Shown here in pieces: positions 17,353 to 27,800 of a DNA stretch of 64,000 nt. The stretch comes from Luteibacter pinisoli (GTDB lineage: Bacteria; Pseudomonadota; Gammaproteobacteria; Xanthomonadales; Rhodanobacteraceae): NCBI RefSeq assembly GCF_006385595.1, contig NZ_CP041046.1, positions 1,984,001-2,048,000 on the forward strand, in the 5' to 3' direction. The position numbers and the translations under genes are program-made. The notes below the pieces were generated by a model. That model did no database searches and was not told the origin of the DNA. It was given only the letters and a program-made list of their open reading frames with translations. Numbering within the stretch: the stretch's first letter is position 1; the number at the start of each line of letters is the position of its first letter.

Positions 17353-18476
17353 AAGTGCAGCCTGCGATTACGGGCGAAGGCCAGGAGGGCCTGCGCGGCG
17401 AAAAGGTTGAGGTAGAAGAAGGCGACCGCGATGCGTGCCGGCATCCACCGGCCGAGCCCGGGGCGCACGCGCGCGGCGCCGACCAGGAGGGCACCGCCGC
17501 CGAGCGCGCAGAAGGCCAGGGCGTACATCGGGTGCCGGTTGAACAGGAAGCCGCTGCTCAGGGTGAGCGCCACGATCAGCCAGGGCGCGAGCAGGCGCAG
17601 CACCTTGTGGCTGACGAAGCGGAACCACAACGGGTTACGCCATGGCGAGAGCAGCCACGGCGCGAGCTGGATCAGCTGGAAGTTGCCGGCCAGCGTGCGG
17701 ATCTTGCGCCGGCGCTCGGCCTCGGGTTCCTGCGAGGGCTGGTCCCAGGCCATTGCCTTCGGCTCGAAAACCACGCGCTTGCCCTGGGCGGCCACGCGCA
17801 TCGGGATCAGCACGTCGTCGAGGACGGTGCCGGCCGGCAGCGGCTTGAACAGGGAACGGCGCATGGCATAGAGCGCGCCGCTGACGCCGATGGTGGAGCC
17901 GGTGAGGCTTTCGGCGTGGCGGATGAGCTTCTCGTAGCGCCAGTAGAAGTCCACCCCCTGGGCGAAGCCGGTGCGCACGTTTTCCATGTGCAGCTCGCCG
18001 CCCACCGCCCCGACGTCGGGATCGGCCAGGCTGGCCACCAGTTCCTTCAGGGCGGACGGTGACAGGCGCTGGCGGATGTCGGTCATCAGCAGCACCTCGC
18101 CGCGGGTGAGCGCGACGGCGTCGTTCACGCACGCGGCCTTGCCGCGGCGGTTCGGGAAGTCCAGCACCGTCAGTCGCGCGTCGGTGCTGCGGCGGGCGAT
18201 GGTCACCGTGTTGTCGTGGCAGCCGTCGCAGGCGAAGACGATATCGATGAGTTCCGGCGGGTAGTCGAGCCCCTGCAGGTTGGCGAGCTTGGTGCGGATG
18301 TAGCGCTCGCCATCGTGCACGGCCACCACGATGCTCACCGTGGGCAGCCACGCCTTGCGAACCACCGGCCGTGGGCGCACGCGCGCCCACAGCCACATCA
18401 GCAGCGGATAGCCGGCGAACATGTGCACCAGCAGGAACGCCGAGGCCCAGCAGGCCCACCAGGCGATATGTGTCAT
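17346..18476 (-). CDS. Membrane glycosyltransferase family 2
   Basis: 376 residues: an N-terminal helix (WACWASAFLLVHMFAGYPLLM), a GT-A catalytic domain (TVSIVVAVHDGERYI, DIVFACDGCHDNT, NRRGKAACVNDAV, VLLMTDIRQRLSP) and C-terminal helices near 285-365. TDIRQ stands where D-x-D is expected, and LDDVLIPMR plus ERRRKIRTLAGN stand for the acceptor and Q/R-x-x-R-W-type regions of processive or EPS transferases. GGGGGAG precedes the ATG. The gap of 31 bases after the NRPS is the largest in the operon. Confidence 0.88.
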   Translation of the reverse strand: MTHIAWWACWASAFLLVHMFAGYPLLMWLWARVRPRPVVRKAWLPTVSIVVAVHDGERYIRTKLANLQGLDYPPELIDIVFACDGCHDNTVTIARRSTDARLTVLDFPNRRGKAACVNDAVALTRGEVLLMTDIRQRLSPSALKELVASLADPDVGAVGGELHMENVRTGFAQGVDFYWRYEKLIRHAESLTGSTIGVSGALYAMRRSLFKPLPAGTVLDDVLIPMRVAAQGKRVVFEPKAMAWDQPSQEPEAERRRKIRTLAGNFQLIQLAPWLLSPWRNPLWFRFVSHKVLRLLAPWLIVALTLSSGFLFNRHPMYALAFCALGGGALLVGAARVRPGLGRWMPARIAVAFFYLNLFAAQALLAFARNRRLHLW

Positions 18477-18507
18477 GACGTCTCCCCCTGTCCGATGACG
18501 TCGTGGA

Positions 18508-21500
18508 TCAACTGCGGCCGAACAGCTTGCCGAACAGGCCGCCGCGCCTGGCCGGCTGCTGCGCGGAAGGCGTCGCCACCGCGAGGTCCGCCGCCAGGGT
18601 GCCGAGCGTGCCGTTGGCGATGTCCAGCAGGTTCATCTGGATACCGGTCAGCTTCTGCACGCGCTGCGCCATGTCGACCGCCAGCAGCGAATGGCCGCCC
18701 ACGTCGAAGAAGTTATCGCTGGTGCGGACCCGGGCCATGCCGAGCAGTTCCTGCCAGACGCCGGCCAGCAGGCGTTCGCTCGCGGTGCTGGGTTCGACGC
18801 TGTGGTTGTCGGTCATCGAGGCATCAGCGCGTTCGTCCGGCTGCGGTAGGGCATCCACGTCGGGCTCGCCCGTGGCCAGCATCGGCATGGCGTCGAGCAG
18901 CGTCACGTGCAGCGGCATGGACCACGCGGGCAGCTGGGCCGCCAGCGCGGCACGCAGGCCTTCGGCGTCCGGCTGGTAGCCCGGTGCGCCTACCGCGAAG
19001 GCGTCGATGTGCTGCTCGCCGAGGCGATTGGTCCGCGGCACCGCCAACGCGCGGACGATGCCCGTCTGTGCGTGGAGCACGGCTTCAATCGCCGCCGGTT
19101 CCACGTCCAGGCCATGGCGGCGGATGCGGCGGTCGTCGCGGTCCAGCACCTGGACCAGGCCGTCCGCCAGCCAGCGGCCGCGGTAGCCCGTGCGCAGGAC
19201 GTGCTCGTCGCCAACCAGGTGGTCGGTGGTGGCACGCGTGCCGAAGCGTTGTGACAGCGCGGGGCCGGCCACGGCGATTTCGCCGGTGGCGCCGATCGGG
19301 CAGGGCTCGCCATCGCTGTCGAGGATCCAGATCTCGGTGCCGCCGAGGGGGCGGCCCGCATGCAGGGCGTCAGCGGCGCGCTCCACGCGGCCGCAGGTTG
19401 CCGCCGGTACGGTCATGGCATCGCCGAACAGCGTCCACAGGCCAGCCGTCGCATCCGCAATCCGCGTGGCGGTTTCCTGCGTGGGCGTGCCGCCCAGCAT
19501 CGCCGCGCGCAGCTGGCCATCACCGGCCCAACCCTGCTCGAACAGCGTGTTCCAGGTTTCCGGCGAGGCGATGAAGCAGTCCAGGTCGTCGAGTTCGCCG
19601 CGGGCCAGTTCGTTGGGATCCTGCACCGACCACGTGGCGCCGCAACCCAGCGCGACGAGGGGCTCGATCAGCGACATCGGGTCGGCCGGCATCGCGTCGC
19701 CGCTAAGGCACTGGCCCGCGTCGACGGCCAGCGACTCTTCCAGGCCGTGGACGATGCTGGCGATCGCCGCGTGCGAGAGCGAGGCACCGTAGGCCTTGCC
19801 GTCACTGCCCGGCACGTGGAAAGCGATGGCGGCCGCGTCCGCGCAGGTGCGCTGGGCAAAGGTGTCGGTATCGCCGACGGTGGCTTCGAGTTCCGCGTGG
19901 TCGGCGTCCAGCCACAGCGCGCAGGCACGCGGCCAGTCGAGCGACGCTTCGAGGGACGCATCGCCGACCATGACCGTGGCCCGGCCATCCGCGACGATGT
20001 CGCGCAGGCGGGCTGCGGGGTAGCCGCGATCCATGAGCAGGGCGGTACCCCCGGTGAGGCCAATGGCGAGCAGGGCGGCGACACGGTCGAAGCCGGGCTC
20101 GACGCACAGGCCCACGACGGCGCCATTCACCGCGCCGCGGTCGCGCAGCAGGGTGGCCATGCGCAGGGCCTGGCCGATGAGCTGGGCGTACGTGTGCTTG
20201 CGCAGCCCGTGCACCACGGCCGTGGTGTTCGGCGTGCGCCGGGCCTGGTTGTCGACCAGGGCGAACAGATCCGCCGGCAGCGGCGAACCACCGCAACCGG
20301 TGTTCCAGGTGCGCATCCGCTCGCGCTCCGGCGCACTGGCGGCCGTGAGCTGGCCGACGGCGATGGACGGGTTCTGCGACACGACATGCATCATGTCGAG
20401 GTAGCGCTCGCGCATCAGGCGCGCGGTGCCGGCCTGGAGCAGGTCGGCGTTGTACGTGACGCCGCCGACCATGCCGCGATGGCCTTCCAGGAACCACATG
20501 CCGAGGTCTTCGGTGGCGCCGCTCTGGAACAGCAGGATCTGTTCGTGGCTGAGGCCACCCCAGTCCGTCGCGCGCTGGCGGGCATCCTGGAAGGAGAACA
20601 GGGCCTGGTACAGGGTGGCACCCGCGCCGTGGCCCACCTTCAGCTCGCGCTGCAGGTATTCCAGCGGCACATCGGGTGAACCGAAGGCGTCGATCGCCGT
20701 GCGCTTCACGTGGCGGACGAATTCCAGGAACGACAGGCCCGGATCGACGTGCACGTGCAGCGGCAGCAGGTTGTTGAAGTAGCCCATCACCGATTCGACT
20801 TCGGTCTGGTTGCGCGCACGCACCGGCGTGCCGACGACCAGATCGCGTTGGCCGGCCGAGCTGGACAGCATGGTGAAGTAGAGGGCGAGCAGGGTCATGT
20901 TGAGCGTGGCATCCGCCTGGCGGGCCACTTCGTGCATCGCATCGGTGTGCTCGCGCGACACATGGATCCACTCCGTGCGGCCCACGCCGGACATGCCCGG
21001 GCGGCGCGGATAGTCGGTCGGCAGCGCGTGTACGTCACCGACCAGGGCCAGGCGCTCGCGCCAGAACGACAGCTGGGTCTGGAACGCGGGTGACTCCAGC
21101 CAGTCCGCATGCCACTCGGCGAAATCGCCGTAGGTCACCGGCAGCGCCGCCAGTGGCGAGGGCTGGCCGTTGGCGAAGGCGCGGTACAGCGCGGAAAGCT
21201 CGTTGCAGAAGATGTCGAACGACCAGCCGTCCCAGATGATGTGGTGCGGCATGAAGAACAGCGCGTGCTCGTCGGCGGCCAGCTTGAACAGGCGGGCGCT
21301 GAACAGCGGCGCCGTCTCCAGGTTGAACGGCGTGTCGGTGAGCTCGCGCAGGCGCGCCATCAGCTGCTCGTCGCGCTCGGCTGGCGGCAGGTGGCTGAGG
21401 TCCTCGGCGGGGAACAGCGGGTAATTCAGCTGCGCCTGTACCACCTGCATGACGTCGGAGCCCATGTCGCGGATGGCCGTGCGCATGCTCGGCTGCCGCT

Positions 21501-24500
21501 GGATCAACGCCTGGAAGGCCATCTCGAACGCGTGCTCATCGAGCTTGCCGCGCAGGCGGTGAGCCGACGGCGCGTTATACGTGACGCGACCCGGGTGCAT
21601 CCGCTCCAGCGCCCAGAGTCGGCGCTGCATCAGCGACAGCGGCGCGTGGTCCTGCTCCGCGTCGGTGCGATGGTGGATCGGCTCGGCGGCGGGCGTGCTG
21701 CCGCTGGCCACCTGGGAACCGATGGCGGCGGCGAGCTGCTCGATCGTCGGGGCGTCGAATAGCGTGCGGAAGGACAGGGTGATGCCGAACTCGCGGTTCA
21801 GCCGGGCGGTGAGCTGCGCGGCCAGCAGTGAATGGCCGCCGAGGGCGAAGAAGTCGTCGCGCACGTCCAGGTCGGGCAGGCACAGCGTGGCTTCCATGGC
21901 GCTGGCGACGCGGCGCTCGTCCTCATTGCGCGGCGCGATGCGCACGCCGGCTTCCGCCAGCGAATGCGCCATCGGTGCCGGCAGGGCCTTGCGGTCGATC
22001 TTGCCGTTCGGCAGCAGCGGAATCGCATCAAGCACCATGATGTGCTGCGGCACCATGTAGTCGGGCAGGCGCGAGCGCAGGCGGGCACGCAGGCTGTCTT
22101 CGTCCAGCGACAGGCCGTCATGGGCGACGACGTAGGCGACCAGGCGCACGTCGCCCGGGCGGTCCTCGCGGGCGATGACGACGGCGCGAGCCACTTCGGC
22201 CACGTCCGCCAGCACGCATTCGATTTCGCCCGGCTCGATGCGGTAACCGCGCACCTTCACCTGGAAGTCCAGGCGGCCGAGGTGTTCTAGCATGCCGTTG
22301 GCGAGCCAGCGGCCACGGTCCCCGGTGCGGTACATGCGCGAGTCCGGCATTTCGGACCACGGATCGGGCACGAAGCGTTCGGCGGTGAGTTCAGGACGGT
22401 CGAGGTAGCCGAGCGTGACGCCGGCGCCACCGATGTGGATCTCACCCGGCACGCCGAGCGGGCAATGGTTCCCCTGCTCGTCGAGGATGTGCACCGTCGT
22501 GTTGGCGATGGGGCGACCGATGTAGATGCCTTCACGCGGATCGGAAACACGCCAGTACGTGGAATACACGGTGGTCTCGGTGGGGCCGTAGCCGTTCCAG
22601 ACTTCGCCGCAGCGGTCGAGCAGGGCCTCGGCCAGGTCGACCGGCAGCGGCTCACCGCCGGAGACGGAACGGAACGCCGGGCGGCCGTGCCAGCCGGCAT
22701 CGACCAGCAGGCGCCAGCCGGCCGGCGTGGCCTGCATCATGGTGGCGTCGCTTTCTTCGATGAGGCGGCGCAGCTGGGCGCCGTCGCGCACATCGTCACG
22801 ACCGGCGATCACGATCTCCGCACCGCTGGTCAGCGGCAGCATGAGCTCCATGAAGGCGATGTCGAACGACAGCGTGGTGACCGCCACCAGGCGGTCGTCC
22901 GGCGCGATACCCGGCACGCGCTGCATGCTGGTGAGGAAGTTGGCGGCGGAGCGATGCGGCACGCGCACGCCCTTCGGCCGGCCCGTGGAGCCGGAGGTGA
23001 AGATCACATAGGCCACGGAATCGGGCGTCGCGGCCTTGCGGTTGCGCTCGGGGCGGTCGATCGAGGCATGCACCACTTCGTCGCTGTTGAGCGCGAGCAC
23101 GCGCTCAAGGTCGAAGGGGAACGAGAGCGGCGTGTCGTCATCGACCACCAGCGCGGCGAGGGCGGCATCTTCGGCCATGAAGGCGAGGCGGTCGGCGGGG
23201 AAGGCCGGATCCAGCGGCACGTAGCCGGCGCCGGATTTCATGACGCCCAGCACGGCGGCCACCATGTCCAGCCCGCGCGCGAGCGAAATGCCCACCAGCG
23301 AGCCGTGGCCGATGCCACGCTCGCGCAGGCTGTTGCCGATGCGGTTGGCGCGCGATTCCAGTGCGGCGTACGTCAGGGAGCGGTCGCCATAACGCACGGC
23401 GGCGCGCTCGGGCGCGCGGTCCACCTGCTGCTCGAAGAATTCGTGGGCCAGGCGCAGTTCGGGGAACGGCGTCGGCGCCGGTTGCAGGGCGGCGAGTTCG
23501 CGGTAGACAGCGTCGGAGACCAGCGGCAGCTTCGCCACGGGCTCGGCCGGACGCAGTGCGGCCTCGCGCAGCAGCATGGCGTAGGCATCCAGCCAGCCCT
23601 GGATCGTCGCGCCTTCGAACAGATCCGCGTTGTACTGGCACTCCAGGCGCAGGGCGCCGTCGACCTGCACGGCGTTGATGAAGAGTTCGAAGTTCTCGTA
23701 CTCGCGCGGGATGGCATCCACGCTGAAACGCAGGCCGGGGAAGCGCACGGTGCTTTCGTCGAGCACGGCGTCCAGGTTGAACAGTACGCTGACCAGCGGC
23801 AGGCGCGAGGGGTCGCGTGTCATCGACAGCTTCGGCAGCAGGCTGCCGAGGGTGTAGCGCTGGTGTTCAAAGGCGTCGAGCAGGTCGTTGCGCACCGTGC
23901 CGAGCACGCTGGCGAAGCTGGCGGTATCGTCGATGCGCGCACGCAACGGCAGCACGTTCACCGCATGCCCCACCAGGGTATCCAGGCCTTCGGCGGCCTG
24001 GCCCGCGGTCGGGATGCCGATCACCACGTCGTCCTGCCCCGCCACGCGGCGGAGCAGGAGCGCGAAGCCGGCCAGCAGGGTGGCGTAGAAGCTCGCCCCG
24101 CTGGCGGCGCCGAGGCGCTTGATGGCGGTGACCTCGGTGGCATCGAGCGTGCGGTCTTCGCGCCGTGAGGTAAACGTACGGCGGCGCGGACGCGAGCGGT
24201 CGGTCGGAAGATCCAGTGCTGGGGCCGTGCCGGCAAAGCGGGCAAGCCAGTACTGTTCATCGTCGCGTGCCGTTCCCGTACCAGCGTGCGTGGCCTCGGC
24301 CAACGCGAAGTTCGAGAACGCGTGCGCGGGAGCCGGGCCGGGGCCCTGGCCAGTGCGCTGCGCGTAAAGGGCGGCGAGATCGCGCACGATCACGCCGAAC
24401 GACCAGCCGTCGCACACGATGTGGTGGGCGGCGACGGTGAGGATGTGGCGGTCCGGCGCCATGCGGAAAAGCTCCGCGCGGACCATCGGCCCATGTTCAA

Positions 24501-24894
24501 GATCAAACGGCGTGGTGACGATGCGCGAGTACGCCGCCATCAGCCGCGCGTCGCTTTCAAACGGGGCGAGCAGGCCCAGGTCGTGGAAGGCGATGGGCAA
24601 CGCCGCGTGGTCGGCGATGAACAGGCTTTCGCCGTCGCCGCTCAGCGTGGAGCGCAGGGCTTCGTGGCGGTTCACCACCTCCTGCAGTGCCGCTTCGAGA
24701 GCCGGGACGTCGAGCAAGCCCTTGAGGTTGATCGCTACCGCTTCGTTGTACGCCAGCGAGGCTTCCGGCTCCAGCCGGGATGCCAGCCACACCTCGCGCT
24801 GGGGTTCCGTCGTCGGCACCAGGTGCGCGACGGAGGCTCCGGCGAACGGGTCATAGTCGACCGCCGTGGCGGCGGCCAGCTCGTTAGGCGTCAT
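18508..24894 (-). CDS. NRPS, C-A-T-C-A*-T, second adenylation domain degenerate, no thioesterase
   Basis: About 2128 residues from the ATG at 24894, which overlaps the PKS stop (ATGA). Order: C1 (about 20-450, AAHHIVCDGWS intact), A1 (about 470-970, FTSGSTGRPKG, NGYGPTETTVY, NGKIDRKALP all intact), T1 (FFALGGHSLLA), C2 (about 1085-1520, HHIIWDGWS intact), A2 (about 1540-2010), T2 (FFDVGGHSLLA), then RRGGLFGKLFGRS. C1 opens like condensation domains that follow PKS modules. A1 pocket residues read by eye are Asp-Ile-Met-Gln-Val-Gly-Gly-Val-Tyr, which I cannot assign to an amino acid. A2 has lost its core motifs (A3 is HVPGSDGKAYG, A5 is LFGDAMT, A10 is ATGEPDVDALP) and is probably inactive. 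No thioesterase or reductase terminates the line. It needs a phosphopantetheinyl transferase, and one is at 40721. Confidence 0.93.
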   Translation of the reverse strand: MTPNELAAATAVDYDPFAGASVAHLVPTTEPQREVWLASRLEPEASLAYNEAVAINLKGLLDVPALEAALQEVVNRHEALRSTLSGDGESLFIADHAALPIAFHDLGLLAPFESDARLMAAYSRIVTTPFDLEHGPMVRAELFRMAPDRHILTVAAHHIVCDGWSFGVIVRDLAALYAQRTGQGPGPAPAHAFSNFALAEATHAGTGTARDDEQYWLARFAGTAPALDLPTDRSRPRRRTFTSRREDRTLDATEVTAIKRLGAASGASFYATLLAGFALLLRRVAGQDDVVIGIPTAGQAAEGLDTLVGHAVNVLPLRARIDDTASFASVLGTVRNDLLDAFEHQRYTLGSLLPKLSMTRDPSRLPLVSVLFNLDAVLDESTVRFPGLRFSVDAIPREYENFELFINAVQVDGALRLECQYNADLFEGATIQGWLDAYAMLLREAALRPAEPVAKLPLVSDAVYRELAALQPAPTPFPELRLAHEFFEQQVDRAPERAAVRYGDRSLTYAALESRANRIGNSLRERGIGHGSLVGISLARGLDMVAAVLGVMKSGAGYVPLDPAFPADRLAFMAEDAALAALVVDDDTPLSFPFDLERVLALNSDEVVHASIDRPERNRKAATPDSVAYVIFTSGSTGRPKGVRVPHRSAANFLTSMQRVPGIAPDDRLVAVTTLSFDIAFMELMLPLTSGAEIVIAGRDDVRDGAQLRRLIEESDATMMQATPAGWRLLVDAGWHGRPAFRSVSGGEPLPVDLAEALLDRCGEVWNGYGPTETTVYSTYWRVSDPREGIYIGRPIANTTVHILDEQGNHCPLGVPGEIHIGGAGVTLGYLDRPELTAERFVPDPWSEMPDSRMYRTGDRGRWLANGMLEHLGRLDFQVKVRGYRIEPGEIECVLADVAEVARAVVIAREDRPGDVRLVAYVVAHDGLSLDEDSLRARLRSRLPDYMVPQHIMVLDAIPLLPNGKIDRKALPAPMAHSLAEAGVRIAPRNEDERRVASAMEATLCLPDLDVRDDFFALGGHSLLAAQLTARLNREFGITLSFRTLFDAPTIEQLAAAIGSQVASGSTPAAEPIHHRTDAEQDHAPLSLMQRRLWALERMHPGRVTYNAPSAHRLRGKLDEHAFEMAFQALIQRQPSMRTAIRDMGSDVMQVVQAQLNYPLFPAEDLSHLPPAERDEQLMARLRELTDTPFNLETAPLFSARLFKLAADEHALFFMPHHIIWDGWSFDIFCNELSALYRAFANGQPSPLAALPVTYGDFAEWHADWLESPAFQTQLSFWRERLALVGDVHALPTDYPRRPGMSGVGRTEWIHVSREHTDAMHEVARQADATLNMTLLALYFTMLSSSAGQRDLVVGTPVRARNQTEVESVMGYFNNLLPLHVHVDPGLSFLEFVRHVKRTAIDAFGSPDVPLEYLQRELKVGHGAGATLYQALFSFQDARQRATDWGGLSHEQILLFQSGATEDLGMWFLEGHRGMVGGVTYNADLLQAGTARLMRERYLDMMHVVSQNPSIAVGQLTAASAPERERMRTWNTGCGGSPLPADLFALVDNQARRTPNTTAVVHGLRKHTYAQLIGQALRMATLLRDRGAVNGAVVGLCVEPGFDRVAALLAIGLTGGTALLMDRGYPAARLRDIVADGRATVMVGDASLEASLDWPRACALWLDADHAELEATVGDTDTFAQRTCADAAAIAFHVPGSDGKAYGASLSHAAIASIVHGLEESLAVDAGQCLSGDAMPADPMSLIEPLVALGCGATWSVQDPNELARGELDDLDCFIASPETWNTLFEQGWAGDGQLRAAMLGGTPTQETATRIADATAGLWTLFGDAMTVPAATCGRVERAADALHAGRPLGGTEIWILDSDGEPCPIGATGEIAVAGPALSQRFGTRATTDHLVGDEHVLRTGYRGRWLADGLVQVLDRDDRRIRRHGLDVEPAAIEAVLHAQTGIVRALAVPRTNRLGEQHIDAFAVGAPGYQPDAEGLRAALAAQLPAWSMPLHVTLLDAMPMLATGEPDVDALPQPDERADASMTDNHSVEPSTASERLLAGVWQELLGMARVRTSDNFFDVGGHSLLAVDMAQRVQKLTGIQMNLLDIANGTLGTLAADLAVATPSAQQPARRGGLFGKLFGRS
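18835..20285 (-). other. Degenerate adenylation domain (A2*) inside the NRPS
   Basis: This part keeps the length and outline of an adenylation domain between C2 and T2, but none of the nucleotide-binding motifs survive. The glycine-rich loop near 19760-19830 reads HVPGSDGKAYG, the GYGPTE position near 19413-19443 reads LFGDAMT, the TGD position reads RTGYRGRW, the Q-V-K-I-R-G region reads RRIRRHGLDVEP, and the catalytic Lys of NGKxDR is absent. The frame is intact, so it is retained as protein. Confidence 0.8.
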
Positions 24895-27800
24895 GCGGTT
24901 ACCCTCAGGTACTTGCCCGGCGCATCCGGGTTGGGAACGAACCACGCGGGCTGGCCGTCCGGATCCTTGCCGAGCCGGGCACCCGGCATCGGCGGCAGGT
25001 TCGGATCGAAGGCGGCAGCGTCGCGGTGGCGCGGCAGGAATTCCGCTTCCTGCATTTCAAGGATCGATTCGCGGAACGCGTTCGTGATGGCAGCGAAATC
25101 TTCCTCACGATGCGCGGTGGTAAAGAAGCAGGGGAAGTTGTCCAAAATGTGGATGCCGCGGCTGCGCATCATCGCGAACAGCAGGTCCTGCAACGGGTGG
25201 TCTTCGGTAAACGTGGTCTTCCACACCGAGGCGAAGTGCACCACCTTGATCGGCGCGCCGACGCTTGCGCAGAAGTCGTTCATGGCGGCGGCCATCGCAG
25301 TGACCTTGCCGTTGAGCGTGGCCTGCAGGTCCGGGCCCTGCTCGGTGAGGTGGTTCAGCACGGCGTGCGCCGCGGCCAGGGCCAGCGGATGGCGCACGAA
25401 GGTGCCGGCGAAGTAGGTGACGCCGACGGTCGGTACGGAGGCATCCCCGAAGCGCCAGTCGCCGCCGTCCAGCGCGTCCATGAAGCGACGCTTGCCGGCG
25501 ATGACGCCAATCGGGAAGCCTCCGCCGACGACCTTGCCGTACGAGGCCATGTCCGCATCGATCCCCAGCACCTGCTGGGCACCGCGCGGGTGGGAGCGGA
25601 AACCGGTGACCACTTCGTCGAAGATCAGCAGCGAGCCGGCCTCTTCGGTGATCGCACGCAGCTCCTGGAGGAACTCCACCGGCTGGAAGTCCGGGCGGCG
25701 GCTCTGTACCGGTTCGACCAGCACGGCGGCGATTTCATGCGCGCGCTCGCGGATGATCGCCAGCGATTCCGGCGTACCGTAATCGAGCACCAGCACGTGT
25801 TCGGAGGTGTTGCGCAGGATGCCCGGCGCCGCGGGGACGGACTTGAGCTTCTTGGTCCCGCGCACGATCACTTCGTCGAAGATGCCGTGGTAGGAACCGG
25901 TGAAGATCACCAGGGTGTCGCGGCCGGTGACGGTGCGCGCGACACGCACGCAGCCCATCACGGCTTCGGAGCCGGTGTTGCACAGCGCCGCGCGGTCGAA
26001 ACCGGTGAGGTCGCAGACCTGCTTCGCCACGGTGCCGGCAAGCGGATGCTGCGGGCCGATTTCATAGCCGGCGTCCAGCTGGCTGCGTACGGCATCCAGC
26101 ACGAAGTCGGGCTGCCAGCCGAACAGGTTCATGCCGAAGCCATTGAGGGCGTCGACGTATTCGTTGCCGTCGAGATCCCATACCTTCGGGCCCTTCGAGC
26201 GTTCCACCACGATCTGGTAGATGATTTCCTTCAGCAGCGGACGGAAGCCGTTGACCACGCGCGGGTCGGCCAGGTGGCCGCGATGCTCGGTGGTGTAGGC
26301 CTTGGAGGCCTTGGTGCGCTCGATGTAGCGGCGCATGAAGGCGTCCAGGCGGGCGCGCTGGCGGTTGCTGAGTTCGGTGCCGCCGGTGTGGATGCGGGCG
26401 ATGGCGCCGAAGGCTTTCTTGACGTCGTAGGTGGTGTGGGTAAGGGCGGCTTCTTCGGCGTCGGTAGGCGCGCTCGGTGCCACCGGTTCGGCCACGGCGG
26501 CGTTCGCCACCGCTACCGGCGTCGGCATCGGTGCCGCAACCGGCGGCGAAGCGATCGCGGCCGGGGCGGCGGCACCCGACAGCAACGCCAGCTGGTCCCG
26601 CATGATCTGCATCTGCTGCGCGATCACGTCCTGGATCAGTCCACCACTGGCTGCGATAGGCGCAGCCGGTGCCGCCGCCATGGCCGGTGCGGCTTGCGCC
26701 GGGGCCACGGGTGCCGCCGGCGCGGTTTCCGCCGGCAGGAGACGATCGATGTGCGCCGCGAGGCGCTCGAACGAAGAGCAACCGTCCATCAGTTCGCGGA
26801 AGGTGATCTTCAGGGCATAGGTTTTCTGCAGCTGCAACGCCACCTGGGTGAGCGAGAGCGAATCCAGCCCCAGCTCAACGAAGTTGGCACCCGGGTCGAT
26901 GTTCTCGAGTTCTGTGCCCGAGACGTCCTCGAACAGGGCCACCAGCTCGGTGACGAGTCGCTGCGGACGGGCAGAGGCGGCGGGCATCGGCATGGCGGGC
27001 TCCACAAATGGGTTCAGGGTTTCAGTTGAAAGGTTGTCTGGCAGCGGCAGGCCTGCGGCGATCGTCGTCACGGAGGCCGGGATGCGTGCATCCACCCAGT
27101 GGCGCTTGCGTTCAAACGGATAGGTCGGCAGGCGCACGCGGTGGCGATGCTCGCGATGGTCCAGGGCATCCGTGTTCACGGCGACACCGGCGGCCCACAG
27201 CGAGCCCGCGGCGTTGAGCATCGCTGCGCGCTCTTCGCCGGCGTTGTCGCCAAGCGAGGCAATGAAGGTGCGGCCCCGGGCCTGGGCATGCTGGCGGCTC
27301 AGCTGGGTGAGGCTGCCGCGCGGGCCCACTTCCACGAAGGCGTGCGTGGCCTCATCGAGCGCATGCAGCAGCGCGGGCGAGAAGCGGACGGTGTGGCGCA
27401 GGTGATGCGTCCAGTAGGCCGCCGAGGTGGCCTCGGCGTCGCTCAGCGGCAGGCCGGTGGCCGTGGAGATGATCGGCAGGCGCGGTGCGTTCAGCGGCGT
27501 GGCGCTGACCTCGGCCTGGAAGGCGTCGAGCACCGGATCCATCATCGCCGAATGGAAGGCGTGCGAGGTGTGCAGCAGGCGGCAGGCGACGCCCTCCGCC
27601 TCCAGCGCGGCGCGGAAGGTATCCACGTCGGCGTGCGTGCCCGAGACCACCGTGGCATTGGGGGCGTTCTCGGCGGCAAGGGACAAAGTGCCCGGAAGCC
27701 GCGCCCGCAGTTCGGCGGCCCCCAGGCGAACGGAAAGCATGGCGCCCGACGGCAGCGCCTGCATCAGGCGGCCGCGGCGGGCGACAAGGCGTGCGGCATC

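Noticed and set aside
22435..24168. 577-codon plus-strand frame opposite the NRPS
   Set aside because: It mirrors the NRPS condensation and adenylation domains. There is no recognisable domain and no start site.
25026..27029. 667-codon plus-strand frame opposite the aminotransferase domain
   Set aside because: A mirror frame caused by GC3 bias. The minus strand carries the PLP-enzyme motifs.
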